Assembly: GCF_014873955.1 (NCBI RefSeq)
Contig: NZ_JADBED010000001.1
Location: 1,984,001-2,048,000, forward strand
Reading direction: 5' to 3'
DNA length: 64,000 nt
Source: Nesterenkonia lutea
GTDB lineage: Bacteria > Actinomycetota > Actinomycetes > Actinomycetales > Micrococcaceae
Below, one piece after another: positions 41,166 through 49,235 of the stretch (position 1 is the stretch's first letter; each line of letters begins with the position of its first letter). The position numbers and the translations under genes were made by a program. Below the pieces are notes generated by a model that saw only the letters and a program-made list of their open reading frames with translations, was not told the DNA's origin and did no database searches.

Positions 41166-41223
41166 GTCGGGCGCGGCCCCTCGCGCGCTCATCTCGTGCA
41201 CATCCAGGCCGCGCTGCGTCCTG

Positions 41224-41260
41224 CCCCGCATCACTGGCCCCGCATCACTGCCCCGCATCG
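41224..41260. repeat. Short tandem repeat, CCCCGCATCACTG x 2.7
   Basis: CCCCGCATCACTG occurs at 41224-41236 and again at 41238-41250, and CCCCGCATCG follows at 41251-41260. The repeat lies in the 203-nt gap upstream of paaI, with no evident function. Confidence 0.5.
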
Positions 41261-41328
41261 CCGGTCCCGCCAGCTGGACCGCTCCGACATGTGCTTGACA
41301 TCACAACTGCTCCGGTGCTTCAGTTGAC

Positions 41329-41347
41329 TTACTGACCATTCGGTCTG
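41329..41347. promoter_or_regulatory. Putative PaaR operator upstream of paaI-paaK
   Basis: TTACTGACCATTCGGTCTG matches 15 of 19 bases of the minus-strand sequence at 50602-50620 upstream of paaA. It contains the near-palindrome GACC-ATTC-GGTC. The TetR-family gene 43185-43805 in the same operon is the likely binder. A TTGACT (-35 like) abuts it on the left. Confidence 0.6.
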
Positions 41348-41368
41348 GAATTACGATGAGGAGCACCG

Positions 41369-41827
41369 ATGACGGAGTCCACCCAGCTCGCCCACGAGGG
41401 ACGGCAGAAGCCCCTCGAGGGTCCGCACCATCGGATGTTGGACAACGATCGGACATCTCAGGCTCTCGGCATCACGGTCCTGCAGGCCGACCCCGGCCAC
41501 GCCCGGATCAGCATGACCATCCGGGAAGACATGACCAACGGCTTCGACATCGCCCACGGAGGAATGATCTTTGCCCTGGCCGACACCTGTTTCGCCATGG
41601 CATGCAATCATCCGAGCCTCGACGAGGGGACCATCACCGTCGCCTCCGGCGTGGACATCAACTTCCTGAAACCCGCCCTCCTGGGAGACGAGATCATCGC
41701 CGAGGCGATCGAGGTGGCGCGCGCCGGCCGCAGCGGCGTCTCCGATGTGAAGATCACCCGTGGCGAGGACCTCATCGGCCTCTTCCGCGGCCGCTCCCGC
41801 ACCATCGCCTCTCCCGGAAAGAAATGA
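41369..41827 (+). CDS. paaI: Phenylacetate pathway hotdog thioesterase
   Basis: A 152-residue hotdog-fold acyl-CoA thioesterase, which rescues CoA from dead-end phenylacetyl-CoA products. The family core IAHGGMIFALADTCFAMACN includes the HGG and the catalytic Asp. Other family stretches are GITVLQADPGHARISMTI and GVDINFLKPALLGDEIIAEA. It starts 21 nt after the operator region with GAGGAG upstream, and paaK follows 4 nt after its stop. Confidence 0.93.
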   Translation: MTESTQLAHEGRQKPLEGPHHRMLDNDRTSQALGITVLQADPGHARISMTIREDMTNGFDIAHGGMIFALADTCFAMACNHPSLDEGTITVASGVDINFLKPALLGDEIIAEAIEVARAGRSGVSDVKITRGEDLIGLFRGRSRTIASPGKK

Positions 41828-41831
41828 ACCC

Positions 41832-43163
41832 ATGAGCATCCTCAACACGGAAGCCGCCGAGATCCCGCCGACTGAACCCGGCGCGCCCGACACCGAAGAG
41901 ATGATGAGCCGCGAGGAGATCGAGGCGCTGCAGCTCACCCGCCTGCAGCAGACGCTGCGCCACGCCTATGACAACGTCGCGGCGTACCGCGAGCTCTACG
42001 ACGCCCACGGCGTCGGTCCTGACGACCTGCAGACGCTGGAGGACCTGGCGAAGTTCCCCTTCACCGACAAGGAGTTCCTGCGCGCGGCCTACCCCTTCAA
42101 GGCCTTCGCCGTGCCGATGGAGCAGGTCCGCCGCATCCACGCCTCCTCCGGCACCACCGGCCTGCCCACAGTGGTGGGCTACACCGACCAGGACATCGAC
42201 ACCTGGGCCGGCCTGTTCGCCCGGTGCCTGCGCTATTCCGGGGTTCGTCCGGGAGACCTGGTGCACAACGCCTACGGCTACGGCCTGTTCACCGGCGGGC
42301 TCGGAGCCCACTACGGCATTGAGAAGCTCAAGGCCACCGTGATCCCGATGTCCGGAGGACAGAGCGAGAAGCAGGTCCAGCTCATCCGGGATTTCAGACC
42401 CCGGGTGATCCTGTGCACTCCCACGTACCTGCTGGCGCTCGCCGATGCCTTCCGCGACGCGGGCATGGACCCTCGGGAGACCTCGCTGGAGGTGGCTGTG
42501 CTCGGCGCCGAGCCGTGGACGGAGAAGATGCGCCACGAGATCGAGCAGACCTTCGACCTCACCGCCTGCGACATCTACGGGCTCTCAGAGGTCATGGGAC
42601 CCGGTGTCGCCGGCGAGTCCGGTGAGCGCCAGGACGGCTCCACCATCTGGGAGGACCACTTCCGTCCCGAGATCATCGACCCGATCGAGGAAGAGGTGCT
42701 GCGCACCGGTGAGCACGGCGAGCTGGTCTTCACCACCTTGACCAAACAGGCGCTGCCGATCATCCGCTACCGCACCCATGATCTGACCCGGCTGCTTCCC
42801 GGCTCCGACCGCCCCGGTCACCGGCGCATGGGCCGGATCACCGGTCGCAGCGATGACATGATCATCCTGCGCGGGGTCAACCTCTTTCCCTCTCAGATCG
42901 AAGAGATCGCCCTGGAGATCCCCGCCCTCTCTCCCCATTTCCAGCTGCGCCTCGCGCGTCCGGGAAAGATGGATGAGATGACCGTGCACATCGAACGGCG
43001 CCCGGAGACCAGCGCCGAAGAGGCCGAGACCGCCGGCGCGGAGCTCGCCCGGCAGATCAAGGTCAAGGTCGGATCCAGCTGCAGGATCAGCGTGGAGGAG
43101 CCCGGGTCGCTCGCCCGCTCCTCCGGCAAGCTGCGCCGGATCTATGACCAGCGCCCGAAATGA
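41832..43163 (+). CDS. paaK: Phenylacetate-CoA ligase
   Basis: A 443-residue adenylate-forming ligase that converts phenylacetate, ATP and CoA to phenylacetyl-CoA, the first step of the pathway. The P-loop-like motif ASSGTTGLPTVVGYT lies at about 104-118, the adenylate motif YGLSEVMGPGVAGE follows, and the C-terminal hinge reads GRSDDMIILRGVNLFPSQIEE (the motif is split by its own hinge Asp). The ATG at 41832 is used; the longer frame runs into paaI. The length is typical of PaaK. Confidence 0.96.
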   Translation: MSILNTEAAEIPPTEPGAPDTEEMMSREEIEALQLTRLQQTLRHAYDNVAAYRELYDAHGVGPDDLQTLEDLAKFPFTDKEFLRAAYPFKAFAVPMEQVRRIHASSGTTGLPTVVGYTDQDIDTWAGLFARCLRYSGVRPGDLVHNAYGYGLFTGGLGAHYGIEKLKATVIPMSGGQSEKQVQLIRDFRPRVILCTPTYLLALADAFRDAGMDPRETSLEVAVLGAEPWTEKMRHEIEQTFDLTACDIYGLSEVMGPGVAGESGERQDGSTIWEDHFRPEIIDPIEEEVLRTGEHGELVFTTLTKQALPIIRYRTHDLTRLLPGSDRPGHRRMGRITGRSDDMIILRGVNLFPSQIEEIALEIPALSPHFQLRLARPGKMDEMTVHIERRPETSAEEAETAGAELARQIKVKVGSSCRISVEEPGSLARSSGKLRRIYDQRPK

Positions 43164-43171
43164 TGCGCCGC

Positions 43172-43177
43172 TAGTGT
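43172..43177 (+). promoter_or_regulatory. -10 element TAGTGT, possible leaderless promoter of paaR
   Basis: TAGTGT ends 7 nt before the ATG at 43185, so the regulator may be made from its own leaderless transcript in addition to the paaIK transcript. Confidence 0.4.
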
Positions 43178-43184
43178 GGACGTC

Positions 43185-43805
43185 ATGAGCACCACTTCCA
43201 CGACGTCGTCCACCTCCCGCAGGGGACGTCCCGGCTATGACCGCGAGGGTCTGATCACGGTCTGCGTGGAGGCGTTCAACCGGCACGGCTATGAGGCGAC
43301 CTCCATGGGGGCGCTCTCCCGTGAACTGGGCATCTCCAAGTCCGCCATCTACCACCACGTGGACTCCAAGGAGGAGATCCTCGACATCGCGCTGAACCGT
43401 TCGCTGGCCGAGCTGGAGCGCGTGATCGCGGAGGCGGAGGCGCTTGACGCCCCGGCGGTGGCTGAGCTGGAGATCATCCTGAGCGAATCGGTCAAGGTGC
43501 TGACCACTTCATTGCCCTATGTGACGCTGCTGCTGCGCCTGCGAGGGAACTCCGAGATGGAGGTCAAGGCGCTGCAGCGACGCCGCGAGATCACCCTGCG
43601 CATCGCGGAGCTGATCCGGCAGGCCCAGCAGGACGGGGACCTTCGCGGCGACATCGACGCCCGCACAGCCTCCCGCCTGGCGATGGGCACGATCAACTCG
43701 ATCGTGGACTGGTACCGGCCGGTGGGCGGCGCCCCGGATGCGGCGCTGGCCGAGACGGTGAAGCAGACCATCCTCGGCGGGCTGCGCGCCCCGCAGCCGG
43801 GCTAG
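43185..43805 (+). CDS. paaR: TetR-family regulator, probable phenylacetate repressor
   Basis: A 206-residue TetR regulator. The N-terminal helix-turn-helix (about 15-65) includes GLITVCVEAFNRHGYEATSM and LSRELGISKSAIYHHVDSKEEIL. The C-terminal ligand domain resembles TetR_C segments of actinobacterial PaaR-type proteins. It is the third gene of the paaI-paaK operon. Matching palindromes upstream of paaI and paaA support a phenylacetyl-CoA-responsive repressor role, which is inferred. Confidence 0.88.
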   Translation: MSTTSTTSSTSRRGRPGYDREGLITVCVEAFNRHGYEATSMGALSRELGISKSAIYHHVDSKEEILDIALNRSLAELERVIAEAEALDAPAVAELEIILSESVKVLTTSLPYVTLLLRLRGNSEMEVKALQRRREITLRIAELIRQAQQDGDLRGDIDARTASRLAMGTINSIVDWYRPVGGAPDAALAETVKQTILGGLRAPQPG

Positions 43806-43982
43806 CCATGGTCCCCGAGACCCCGTGAATGCCGGAGACTTGGACCGTGGACGAGCTTGGTGGCCCGCCGGCTACCCGGCCGGGGCTGCACTGTCCGCAG
43901 CACGACGGCGAGGTTCTCTGAGCCTGCAAGCAGCGCGCCGACCTAGTGATGGCCGACGCCATATCTCTGACGACCACCGGCG

Positions 43983-44486
43983 CTAGAAACCCAACAGCTG
44001 CAGTCCCGTCACCGCCGCGATCGCCGCCGCGATGCTCCACCCGACAGTGGCCGCCCCGACCCACACGAACGCCGGTGTCGCCCGGACCCCTGCAGCCACT
44101 GCGGCCAATGCCGCTAGCTGTGTCCCGATGCCCAGCGGACCGAGGATGGCCAGCAGCGGCAGTCCTCCACGGTCCATGACGCGCTCGATGCGTTCCTGTT
44201 TGCGCCGCGCCTTAGCCTCTCGGTGGGCTCGGCTCCTCGAGTCCGGCTCCGTGCCCGAGGCGTCCCTCTTGCGCTGCCGCCAGGTGGTCCACCTTTGACG
44301 CAGCCGCTCTCCCCCATAGGCAGCTGCGCCCACGGTCAGAAGATTGCCGAGGGTGCCGGCTATGATCACCGGAATCAACGGCAGCCCCGTGGCGATGCCT
44401 GCCGGGATGACCAGGATCGCTTCCAGCCACGGGGTGGCTCCACCTAGGAATACCCCGGCCAGGCCCCACCACTCGTGTGCATTCAT
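43983..44486 (-). CDS. Small multidrug-export-like membrane protein
   Basis: A 167-residue membrane protein of the putative small multidrug export family (Sm_multidrug_ex type), whose function is not established. Hydrophobic segments are WGLAGVFLGGATPWLEAILV near the start, LPLIPVIIAGTLGNLLTVGA, LPLLAILGPLGIGTQLAALA and FVWVGAATVGWSIAAAIAAV. A basic cytoplasmic loop of about 45 residues (about 62-108) lies between the second and third. The ATG at 44486 has GAGG upstream; a longer frame to 44528 is less likely. It begins the accessory stretch between the two paa blocks. Confidence 0.75.
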   Translation of the reverse strand: MNAHEWWGLAGVFLGGATPWLEAILVIPAGIATGLPLIPVIIAGTLGNLLTVGAAAYGGERLRQRWTTWRQRKRDASGTEPDSRSRAHREAKARRKQERIERVMDRGGLPLLAILGPLGIGTQLAALAAVAAGVRATPAFVWVGAATVGWSIAAAIAAVTGLQLLGF

Positions 44487-44885
44487 CGATAATCCTCGCA
44501 ATGACTGGGATCCCGGCCAGCTTCGCACGTGACCGGTCGAAATGTCTCCATCTTGAAGCCGGTGACAGGTTCTGACCGGCTCTTCGGCAGTGACCGCAGC
44601 CCGTGCCGCACCGGATCACGCAGGTGAGCGGAGGACCCTTTACAGTCCGGTAGCGGGGGGCTACGTTGGGATTGCTCAAGCCCCGGGCACTGACTGAATC
44701 CTCGTCAAGGACTGTCCCGTGGAGCCCATTGCTCGTCGCGATCGACGCCGGAGACAGGTCACCGAGATGTCGGACCGCGGGGCCGCGTCTGAAGTTCCAC
44801 GCTGAGCATTGAAATCTCGCCACCCGGCTGCCGGAGAGCCTGGAAAACGGGCCGAGAACAACCCAGCACTATCGAAGGAGTCGAG
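44487..44885. other. Intergenic region with a possible promoter
   Basis: No convincing gene is seen in this 399-nt stretch. TTTACA (44639-44644) and TACGTT (44662-44667), 17 nt apart, could form a plus-strand promoter for the CBS gene. A GACCGG-rich segment near 44530-44580 contains short repeats of GGTGACAGGTTCTGACCGG type that I could not assign. Confidence 0.35.
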
Positions 44886-45287
44886 ATGACCAAGGCACGC
44901 GAGATCATGACCCCTGGGGCCGAATGCGTCGGAGAGAACCAGACCCTGGAAGAGGTCGCGCGCAAGATGAAAGATCTCGACGTCGGGGCCCTGCCTATTT
45001 GCGGGGAGGACAACCGGCTCAAAGGCGTCATCACCGACCGTGACCTCGTCATCAAATGCATGGCGGTCGGCACCGACCCTCGCCAGGTCAGAGCTGGCGA
45101 GCTGGCTGAAGGCAAGCCCGTCACGATCGGCGCCGATGACAGCGTCGACGAAGCGATCGCGACCATGAGCAACCATGAGGTGCGCCGTCTTCCAGTCATC
45201 GATGGACATGACCTGGTGGGAATGCTCAGTCGAGACGACATCGCACGCTCCGTGCCCGATCCCCGCCCTCGGGAATTTGACCTATAG
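44886..45287 (+). CDS. CBS-domain protein (tandem CBS pair)
   Basis: A 133-residue cytoplasmic protein made of two CBS domains. The first spans about 5-60 (AREIMTPGAECVGENQTLEE, LPICGEDNRLKGVITDRDLV) and the second about 70-125 (VTIGADDSVDEAIATM, RRLPVIDGHDLVGMLSRDDI). Stand-alone CBS pairs bind adenine nucleotides and resemble the mycobacterial hypoxic response protein 1. The ATG has GAAGGAG 6 nt upstream. Neighbours give no pathway. Confidence 0.9.
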   Translation: MTKAREIMTPGAECVGENQTLEEVARKMKDLDVGALPICGEDNRLKGVITDRDLVIKCMAVGTDPRQVRAGELAEGKPVTIGADDSVDEAIATMSNHEVRRLPVIDGHDLVGMLSRDDIARSVPDPRPREFDL

Positions 45288-45427
45288 TTCTGCGCGCCTG
45301 GTCTCGCTGAGACGGTTCAGCAGTCTGCCCGGCGGCGTACCGGCGCATGACAGCTGAGCAACTCTTCAGCGGAGCCGAGGTACCGAATCCCGGAGTGAGG
45401 AACTTGCGCAGGTGCGGGGTATCGACG

Positions 45428-45664
45428 TCACGGGTCCACGGTCTCCGCCTCAGCGTCACCGGCCGAACGCAGAATCTTTTCAGCCAGCGCAGTTTCGATG
45501 CTCTCGACGATCAGATAGACGCCTCCCGCGACGAAGGCGGCCAGGGCCCAGACAGCTGCATGATCCACCGTGTTTCTGAGGAGAAAGTATCGAGAATCCG
45601 AACGTGGTGCTTTCTCGACCGACGGTGCTGCGCGTGCCGCGGACCACTGTGCTGAGAAGCCCAT
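45428..45664 (-). CDS. Small hypothetical membrane protein
   Basis: A 78-residue frame with one clear membrane segment (VDHAAVWALAAFVAGGVYLI, about residues 33-52), then an amphipathic stretch IETALAEKILRSAG and an acidic end. The composition looks like a real protein rather than an antisense shadow, and no other gene occupies this stretch. The ribosome-binding site is weak and the start is uncertain. No family is recognised. Confidence 0.4.
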   Translation of the reverse strand: MGFSAQWSAARAAPSVEKAPRSDSRYFLLRNTVDHAAVWALAAFVAGGVYLIVESIETALAEKILRSAGDAEAETVDP

Positions 45665-46138
45665 GCTGATCGTCTTGAGGGCTCATAGGAGGGTTTCACC
45701 TTCCGTCTGCGCTGATTGAACTTGCCGTCCGCCGGTGCCGTCCGCCTAGCTGGCAGCTTCCAGCGGGACAGGGTGCAGTGAGAAACCAGTATCCACTGAA
45801 GAACCCGGCGTGTCCTTCGTCCTCGTTGCAGTTCTCAGATGGTTCGGGTCTGTGGTCCCTGAGAGGCCTTCGACGGCGAGGCGGCAGAAATCCTGATAGC
45901 GCCTCGAATCATCGCACTGCCAGACTGCGCACCCCGACTGACCAGATCGCTGACTCTGACCCGCAGGGGTCGGCACAGAGGATCTTCGACTCTTCATTCG
46001 CGGCACCGGACGTCTTGCGTCTCAAGGGGTTGAGCGGAGACGATTCTCCTCTCGGCACCGAGAACGCTTCTGGCCCCGATGAGACCCAGGAGGCCGAGGA
46101 GGCCGAGGAGCAAGAGTCCTACTTCGAAGGAGCCGCGC
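45665..46138. other. 474-nt region without a confident gene
   Basis: A plus-strand frame at 45778-46155 can be translated, but its residue mix (many Arg, Ser, Pro) is not protein-like until a short acidic end. A GAGGCC/GAGGAG purine-rich run lies at 46090-46111. I see no RNA gene. Confidence 0.4.
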
Positions 46139-46804
46139 ATGACTGGTCGCGTTGAGGCAGTGGTGTTTGACGTCCTGGAGACGTTGCTCGATCTGGACCC
46201 GATCGGTTCCAGACTCCAGGAGGTCGGCCAGCAGTCTTCGGTACTGGGCCCCTTCTTCATGCGTTTCCAACGTGACGCGATGGCGCTGTCCCTTGCCGGC
46301 GAGAATGCAGATTTCACCCGGACAGCCCGCCAGGCGTTGCGCACCGAGACTCAACAGGGCATGTCAGACTCCGATATTGACTACGTCCTGGACGGCTTCG
46401 GAACGATGCCCGCGTTCCCAGATGCCGCTCCCGCACTGAAGAGACTCTCCGAGGCCGGGGTGACTGTCGGATGCCTGACTGTCGGCGACCCCGAGAACAC
46501 TCGCTCCTTTCTGGAGGGGGCAGGCTTAAATTCCTACGTCGATCATGTCGTGACATCTGACGCTGTCGGGGTGTGGAAGCCAGCTCCTGAGGTGTATCGC
46601 TATAGCGCGGACACGCTGGGTTGCGACATGGGCCGCATGGCCCTGGTGGCAGTGCACGCCTGGGACTGCCACGGAGCGAAGAAGGCCGGCGCCATGGCTG
46701 GCTGGTGTTCCCGCCTGGAAGGCAGACCCGGCGAGGTCTTCCTCCCCGCTGACGTCGCTGGCGAAGACCTCGTCGAGGTGGTCGACGGGCTACTCGCGCT
46801 GTAA
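46139..46804 (+). CDS. HAD-superfamily hydrolase, haloacid dehalogenase type II-like
   Basis: A 221-residue HAD hydrolase. Motif I is AVVFDVLETLLDLD with the nucleophile at D11; the second Asp of phosphatase-type HADs is replaced, as in L-2-haloacid dehalogenases. SDAVGVWKPAPEVYRYSADT carries the motif III Lys, and MALVAVHAWDCHGAKKAGAM is motif IV. The ATG at 46139 has AAGGAG upstream. Family resemblance is to dehalogenases (FDVNETLLD type), but many members act on other substrates. Confidence 0.85.
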   Translation: MTGRVEAVVFDVLETLLDLDPIGSRLQEVGQQSSVLGPFFMRFQRDAMALSLAGENADFTRTARQALRTETQQGMSDSDIDYVLDGFGTMPAFPDAAPALKRLSEAGVTVGCLTVGDPENTRSFLEGAGLNSYVDHVVTSDAVGVWKPAPEVYRYSADTLGCDMGRMALVAVHAWDCHGAKKAGAMAGWCSRLEGRPGEVFLPADVAGEDLVEVVDGLLAL

Positions 46805-46952
46805 CTCGGAAACGGATCTGCGATTCGAGGCATCATCATCCAGCGCGGGATGCTGTCCCCAGCGAACGACGGGCGACAGCCTGGACCTTGCTGTGACCTG
46901 CGATCCCGATATGAGGCTCAAGCTGCACGCGCTCGACTCAGTGACGCTTTGT

Positions 46953-47264
46953 CTACACTTGATTGAGTTCATCACCAATTAGATTCGGAATAGCAGGATG
47001 GATTTTAGTTGTTGATCTAAACAGCACCACCATGGGCTCGTAGCCTTGGAGGAAGCAGTGAAAGTTCAGCCGACCTAGAGATATGATCTCGTCTTTGGTT
47101 AAATCCTCTGTCCCTGCTATTAGCTTAGACACCGCTACCTTCGAGTCACTAGCCATGATGAGAAGGACAGCCTCTCCTGGACCCAGCTCAGGGTCTGCGG
47201 TGCGCCACTGCCGATGTGGCTCACCAGGGGCCGGCACTACCGAGATTCTCGTCTCGTCATTCAT
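46953..47264 (-). CDS. Hypothetical protein, lower-GC segment
   Basis: A 103-residue frame beginning MNDETRISVVPAPGEPHRQW, with later segments GEAVLLIMASDSKVAVSKLI, LTKDEIISLGRLNFHCFL and PMVVLFRSTTKIHPAIPNLI. The residue mix is globular and plausible. The coding stretch is visibly richer in A and T than its surroundings, which suggests recent transfer. I recognise no family. A longer start at 47312 is possible. Confidence 0.5.
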   Translation of the reverse strand: MNDETRISVVPAPGEPHRQWRTADPELGPGEAVLLIMASDSKVAVSKLIAGTEDLTKDEIISLGRLNFHCFLQGYEPMVVLFRSTTKIHPAIPNLIGDELNQV

Positions 47265-47535
47265 AGCTCTCAACTGTATGCCGGCCCTCGACGACGCGCG
47301 CTTGTCTTCCAACCCTTAGGTTGCAAGGCAAACGGACAAGACACCGCTCCCCCGCTCAAGATCTGCGAAATCCCGCAGAGGACGATTCCCCCAGCGCCTC
47401 GCAACAGTGTCTCGATAGCTTCGTGCACTCGTCATGGGTTGCGAGACACCCGCGCGAACCGGTTGATCAGCATTCACGGCCGTCGTGGTCCCTGGAACAC
47501 CTGCCGAAAAAAATCACCTGCCCACCCGGCCAGCG

Positions 47536-48012
47536 TTAGTTGGCCGCGTCTACGCTCGTGTTCTCCTCTGGGGTGACCCCCACCGCAAATGCCCATTGCA
47601 CACTGCGGGTCCCCTGCTCCGCCTCGATCTCCAGCTGCCCTGCCGCATACGGGTAGTCCGTCACGACCTCGTAAGTCTGCCCGTCCTCCGAACAAGGCAT
47701 GACCCCTTGTTCCTCACCATCTAGGGAAAACGGAGGGCCGTGATCTGCCCCTTCGCACCACACAGAAAACGCTACGGCTTCCCTCTCTGGGGGCAACCTT
47801 GTGACCCCACCGAAAGGAGCTGTCCCATAACCAGCTAGCGCGTACCAGGATTCGAAACCTTGTTGCTCCAGAGCTGCTGTTGCCTTGTCCATACGTTTTT
47901 GCCCGTCCTCTGCAAGGTCCCCCACTCCGGTGCCAGATTGCTCGGCACCTTCAGTGCAGGAGACGAGTAAGAGCGGGATGGCCACAAGGACAAATAATCG
48001 CGGGGTTCGCAT
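47536..48012 (-). CDS. Hypothetical lipoprotein
   Basis: A 158-residue exported protein with a classic signal peptide and lipobox (PLLLVSC, lipid Cys19), then a Glu/Gly-rich linker. The mature part has RMDKATAALEQQGFESWYAL, two Cys in SVWCEGADHGPPF and VMPCSEDGQTYEV that may form a disulfide, and an acidic end. The family is unknown. It is a single gene with 100-200 nt gaps on both sides. Confidence 0.75.
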   Translation of the reverse strand: MRTPRLFVLVAIPLLLVSCTEGAEQSGTGVGDLAEDGQKRMDKATAALEQQGFESWYALAGYGTAPFGGVTRLPPEREAVAFSVWCEGADHGPPFSLDGEEQGVMPCSEDGQTYEVVTDYPYAAGQLEIEAEQGTRSVQWAFAVGVTPEENTSVDAAN

Positions 48013-48178
48013 ACTTCACCGTCTCAAATAGGAACCTCGAGTGAAACGTCACCACTGAGCTCAGCATCGCATTGATCATCGTCGAAACGGCGCGCGCTCT
48101 GATCCCATTTACTGAGCCCTTCTGGGGCAAGTACAGACACGTCGGTGTTCAGACTGATGCCGGAGATCGTATGGGAGG

Positions 48179-48868
48179 ATGAGCGCGAGCACGCGGCTCC
48201 GAGCCCTTGTTCCGCAAGGGCACCAAGGCACAGAGAGCAACCGCACGACACCTTCCATCGACGTGCAGTACCCGTTCGTTGGCCGCTGGCTTGCCCAGAA
48301 CAGCCCCGCCAACCGGGTGCCCAGTCACGGCACTAGCTTGTTCGCCACGTCCTACGCCATCGACTTCGTGCCAGTTGATGACAGCGGACACACAGCACCC
48401 ATGACGTTCGGCGCTTTCCTGCGCCCGGAATCACCGGTGCGGTTCACGGGCTTCGGGCGCACACTGCTGGCGCCGGTGGAGGGAATCGTCGTCACCGCAC
48501 ACGACACCGAACTCGACCACCCCGCGTATCGCGGCCTACCTTCGATCAGCTACGCGCTCACCCAGCAACGCCGAGTTCGCGCAGGCTGGGTAGCTCTAGC
48601 CGGAAATCATGTGTTGATCGAGAGCGAAGGCGTCATCGTTGCCCTCTGCCATCTGCAACAAGACAGCGTCCAGGTTCGACCTGGACAGCTCGTAGCGGTT
48701 GGCGACGTGCTGGGGCGCTGTGGGAACTCCGGTAACCGCACCGAACCACACGTCCACCTGCAAGCGATCGACCACCGCGACGTCGCATGCGCCAACGCGG
48801 TGCGCATGACAATCGAAGGATCAATACCGCGCAACGGCAGAATCGTTAACATCGGACCGAGACGATGA
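48179..48868 (+). CDS. M23-family (LytM) metallopeptidase-like protein
   Basis: A 229-residue protein with a LytM/peptidase M23 core. The first zinc ligands are H50 and D62 in SHGTSLFATSYAIDF. The second half has NHVLIESEGVIVALCHLQ (H158), VRPGQLVAVGDVLGRCGNSG and the HVH motif (H191, H193). No signal peptide is evident, so it may act in the cytoplasm or use an unrecognised route. GGAGG abuts the ATG at 48179 with no spacer, which leaves the true start in doubt. Its neighbours give no clue to the peptide substrate. Confidence 0.8.
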   Translation: MSASTRLRALVPQGHQGTESNRTTPSIDVQYPFVGRWLAQNSPANRVPSHGTSLFATSYAIDFVPVDDSGHTAPMTFGAFLRPESPVRFTGFGRTLLAPVEGIVVTAHDTELDHPAYRGLPSISYALTQQRRVRAGWVALAGNHVLIESEGVIVALCHLQQDSVQVRPGQLVAVGDVLGRCGNSGNRTEPHVHLQAIDHRDVACANAVRMTIEGSIPRNGRIVNIGPRR

Positions 48869-49235
48869 GAACAGTCATCCCGGGGCTTCTCTGCTGTTGT
48901 TCATCGATAGTGACCGGTTCAGCTATCTAGAACTTGCCCCTCACGTGGCGACGTGTTCGAGCAGATTCCGACCGCCTCGGAAGTCACCCTATGAACGCGA
49001 CGTCGGATAGCGGTAATCCCAATTCAAGTGGGTAGCCGCCGGTTGCTTTCATGCGGTCTGGTTCGCGCACTGACCTGCCCGGTGGCCGATGGCTTGGAAC
49101 CCTCCGGGCCCCAAGGACCCAGAGTGATCGGTCAGGGACTAGCGGGGGCACCCATGTCGGGGTCGAGGAGAGCTGAGGCAGGGCTGAGGCAGAGGCATTT
49201 GACCCTGACGCGACGTCATAGCCTTCACTGTGGGC
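48869..49235. other. 367-nt intergenic region upstream of the MFS gene
   Basis: No gene is convincing here. A TTGACC at about 49199 followed by a TAGCCT-like -10 may be the promoter of the MFS gene. Short GC-rich inverted repeats are present around 49100-49125. Confidence 0.35.

Noticed and set aside
41224..41260. CCCCGCATC tandem copies as a CRISPR or iteron array
   Set aside because: Fewer than three full copies with no spacers and no associated genes; a simple slippage repeat is enough.
44487..44885. Possible insertion-sequence end in the GACCGG-rich segment
   Set aside because: No transposase fragment, no matching inverted end and no target duplication could be found.
45778..46155. A 125-codon plus-strand frame upstream of the HAD gene
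   Set aside because: Composition is not protein-like for most of its length, and there is no ribosome site. The acidic end is due to a GAGGCC/GAGGAG run.
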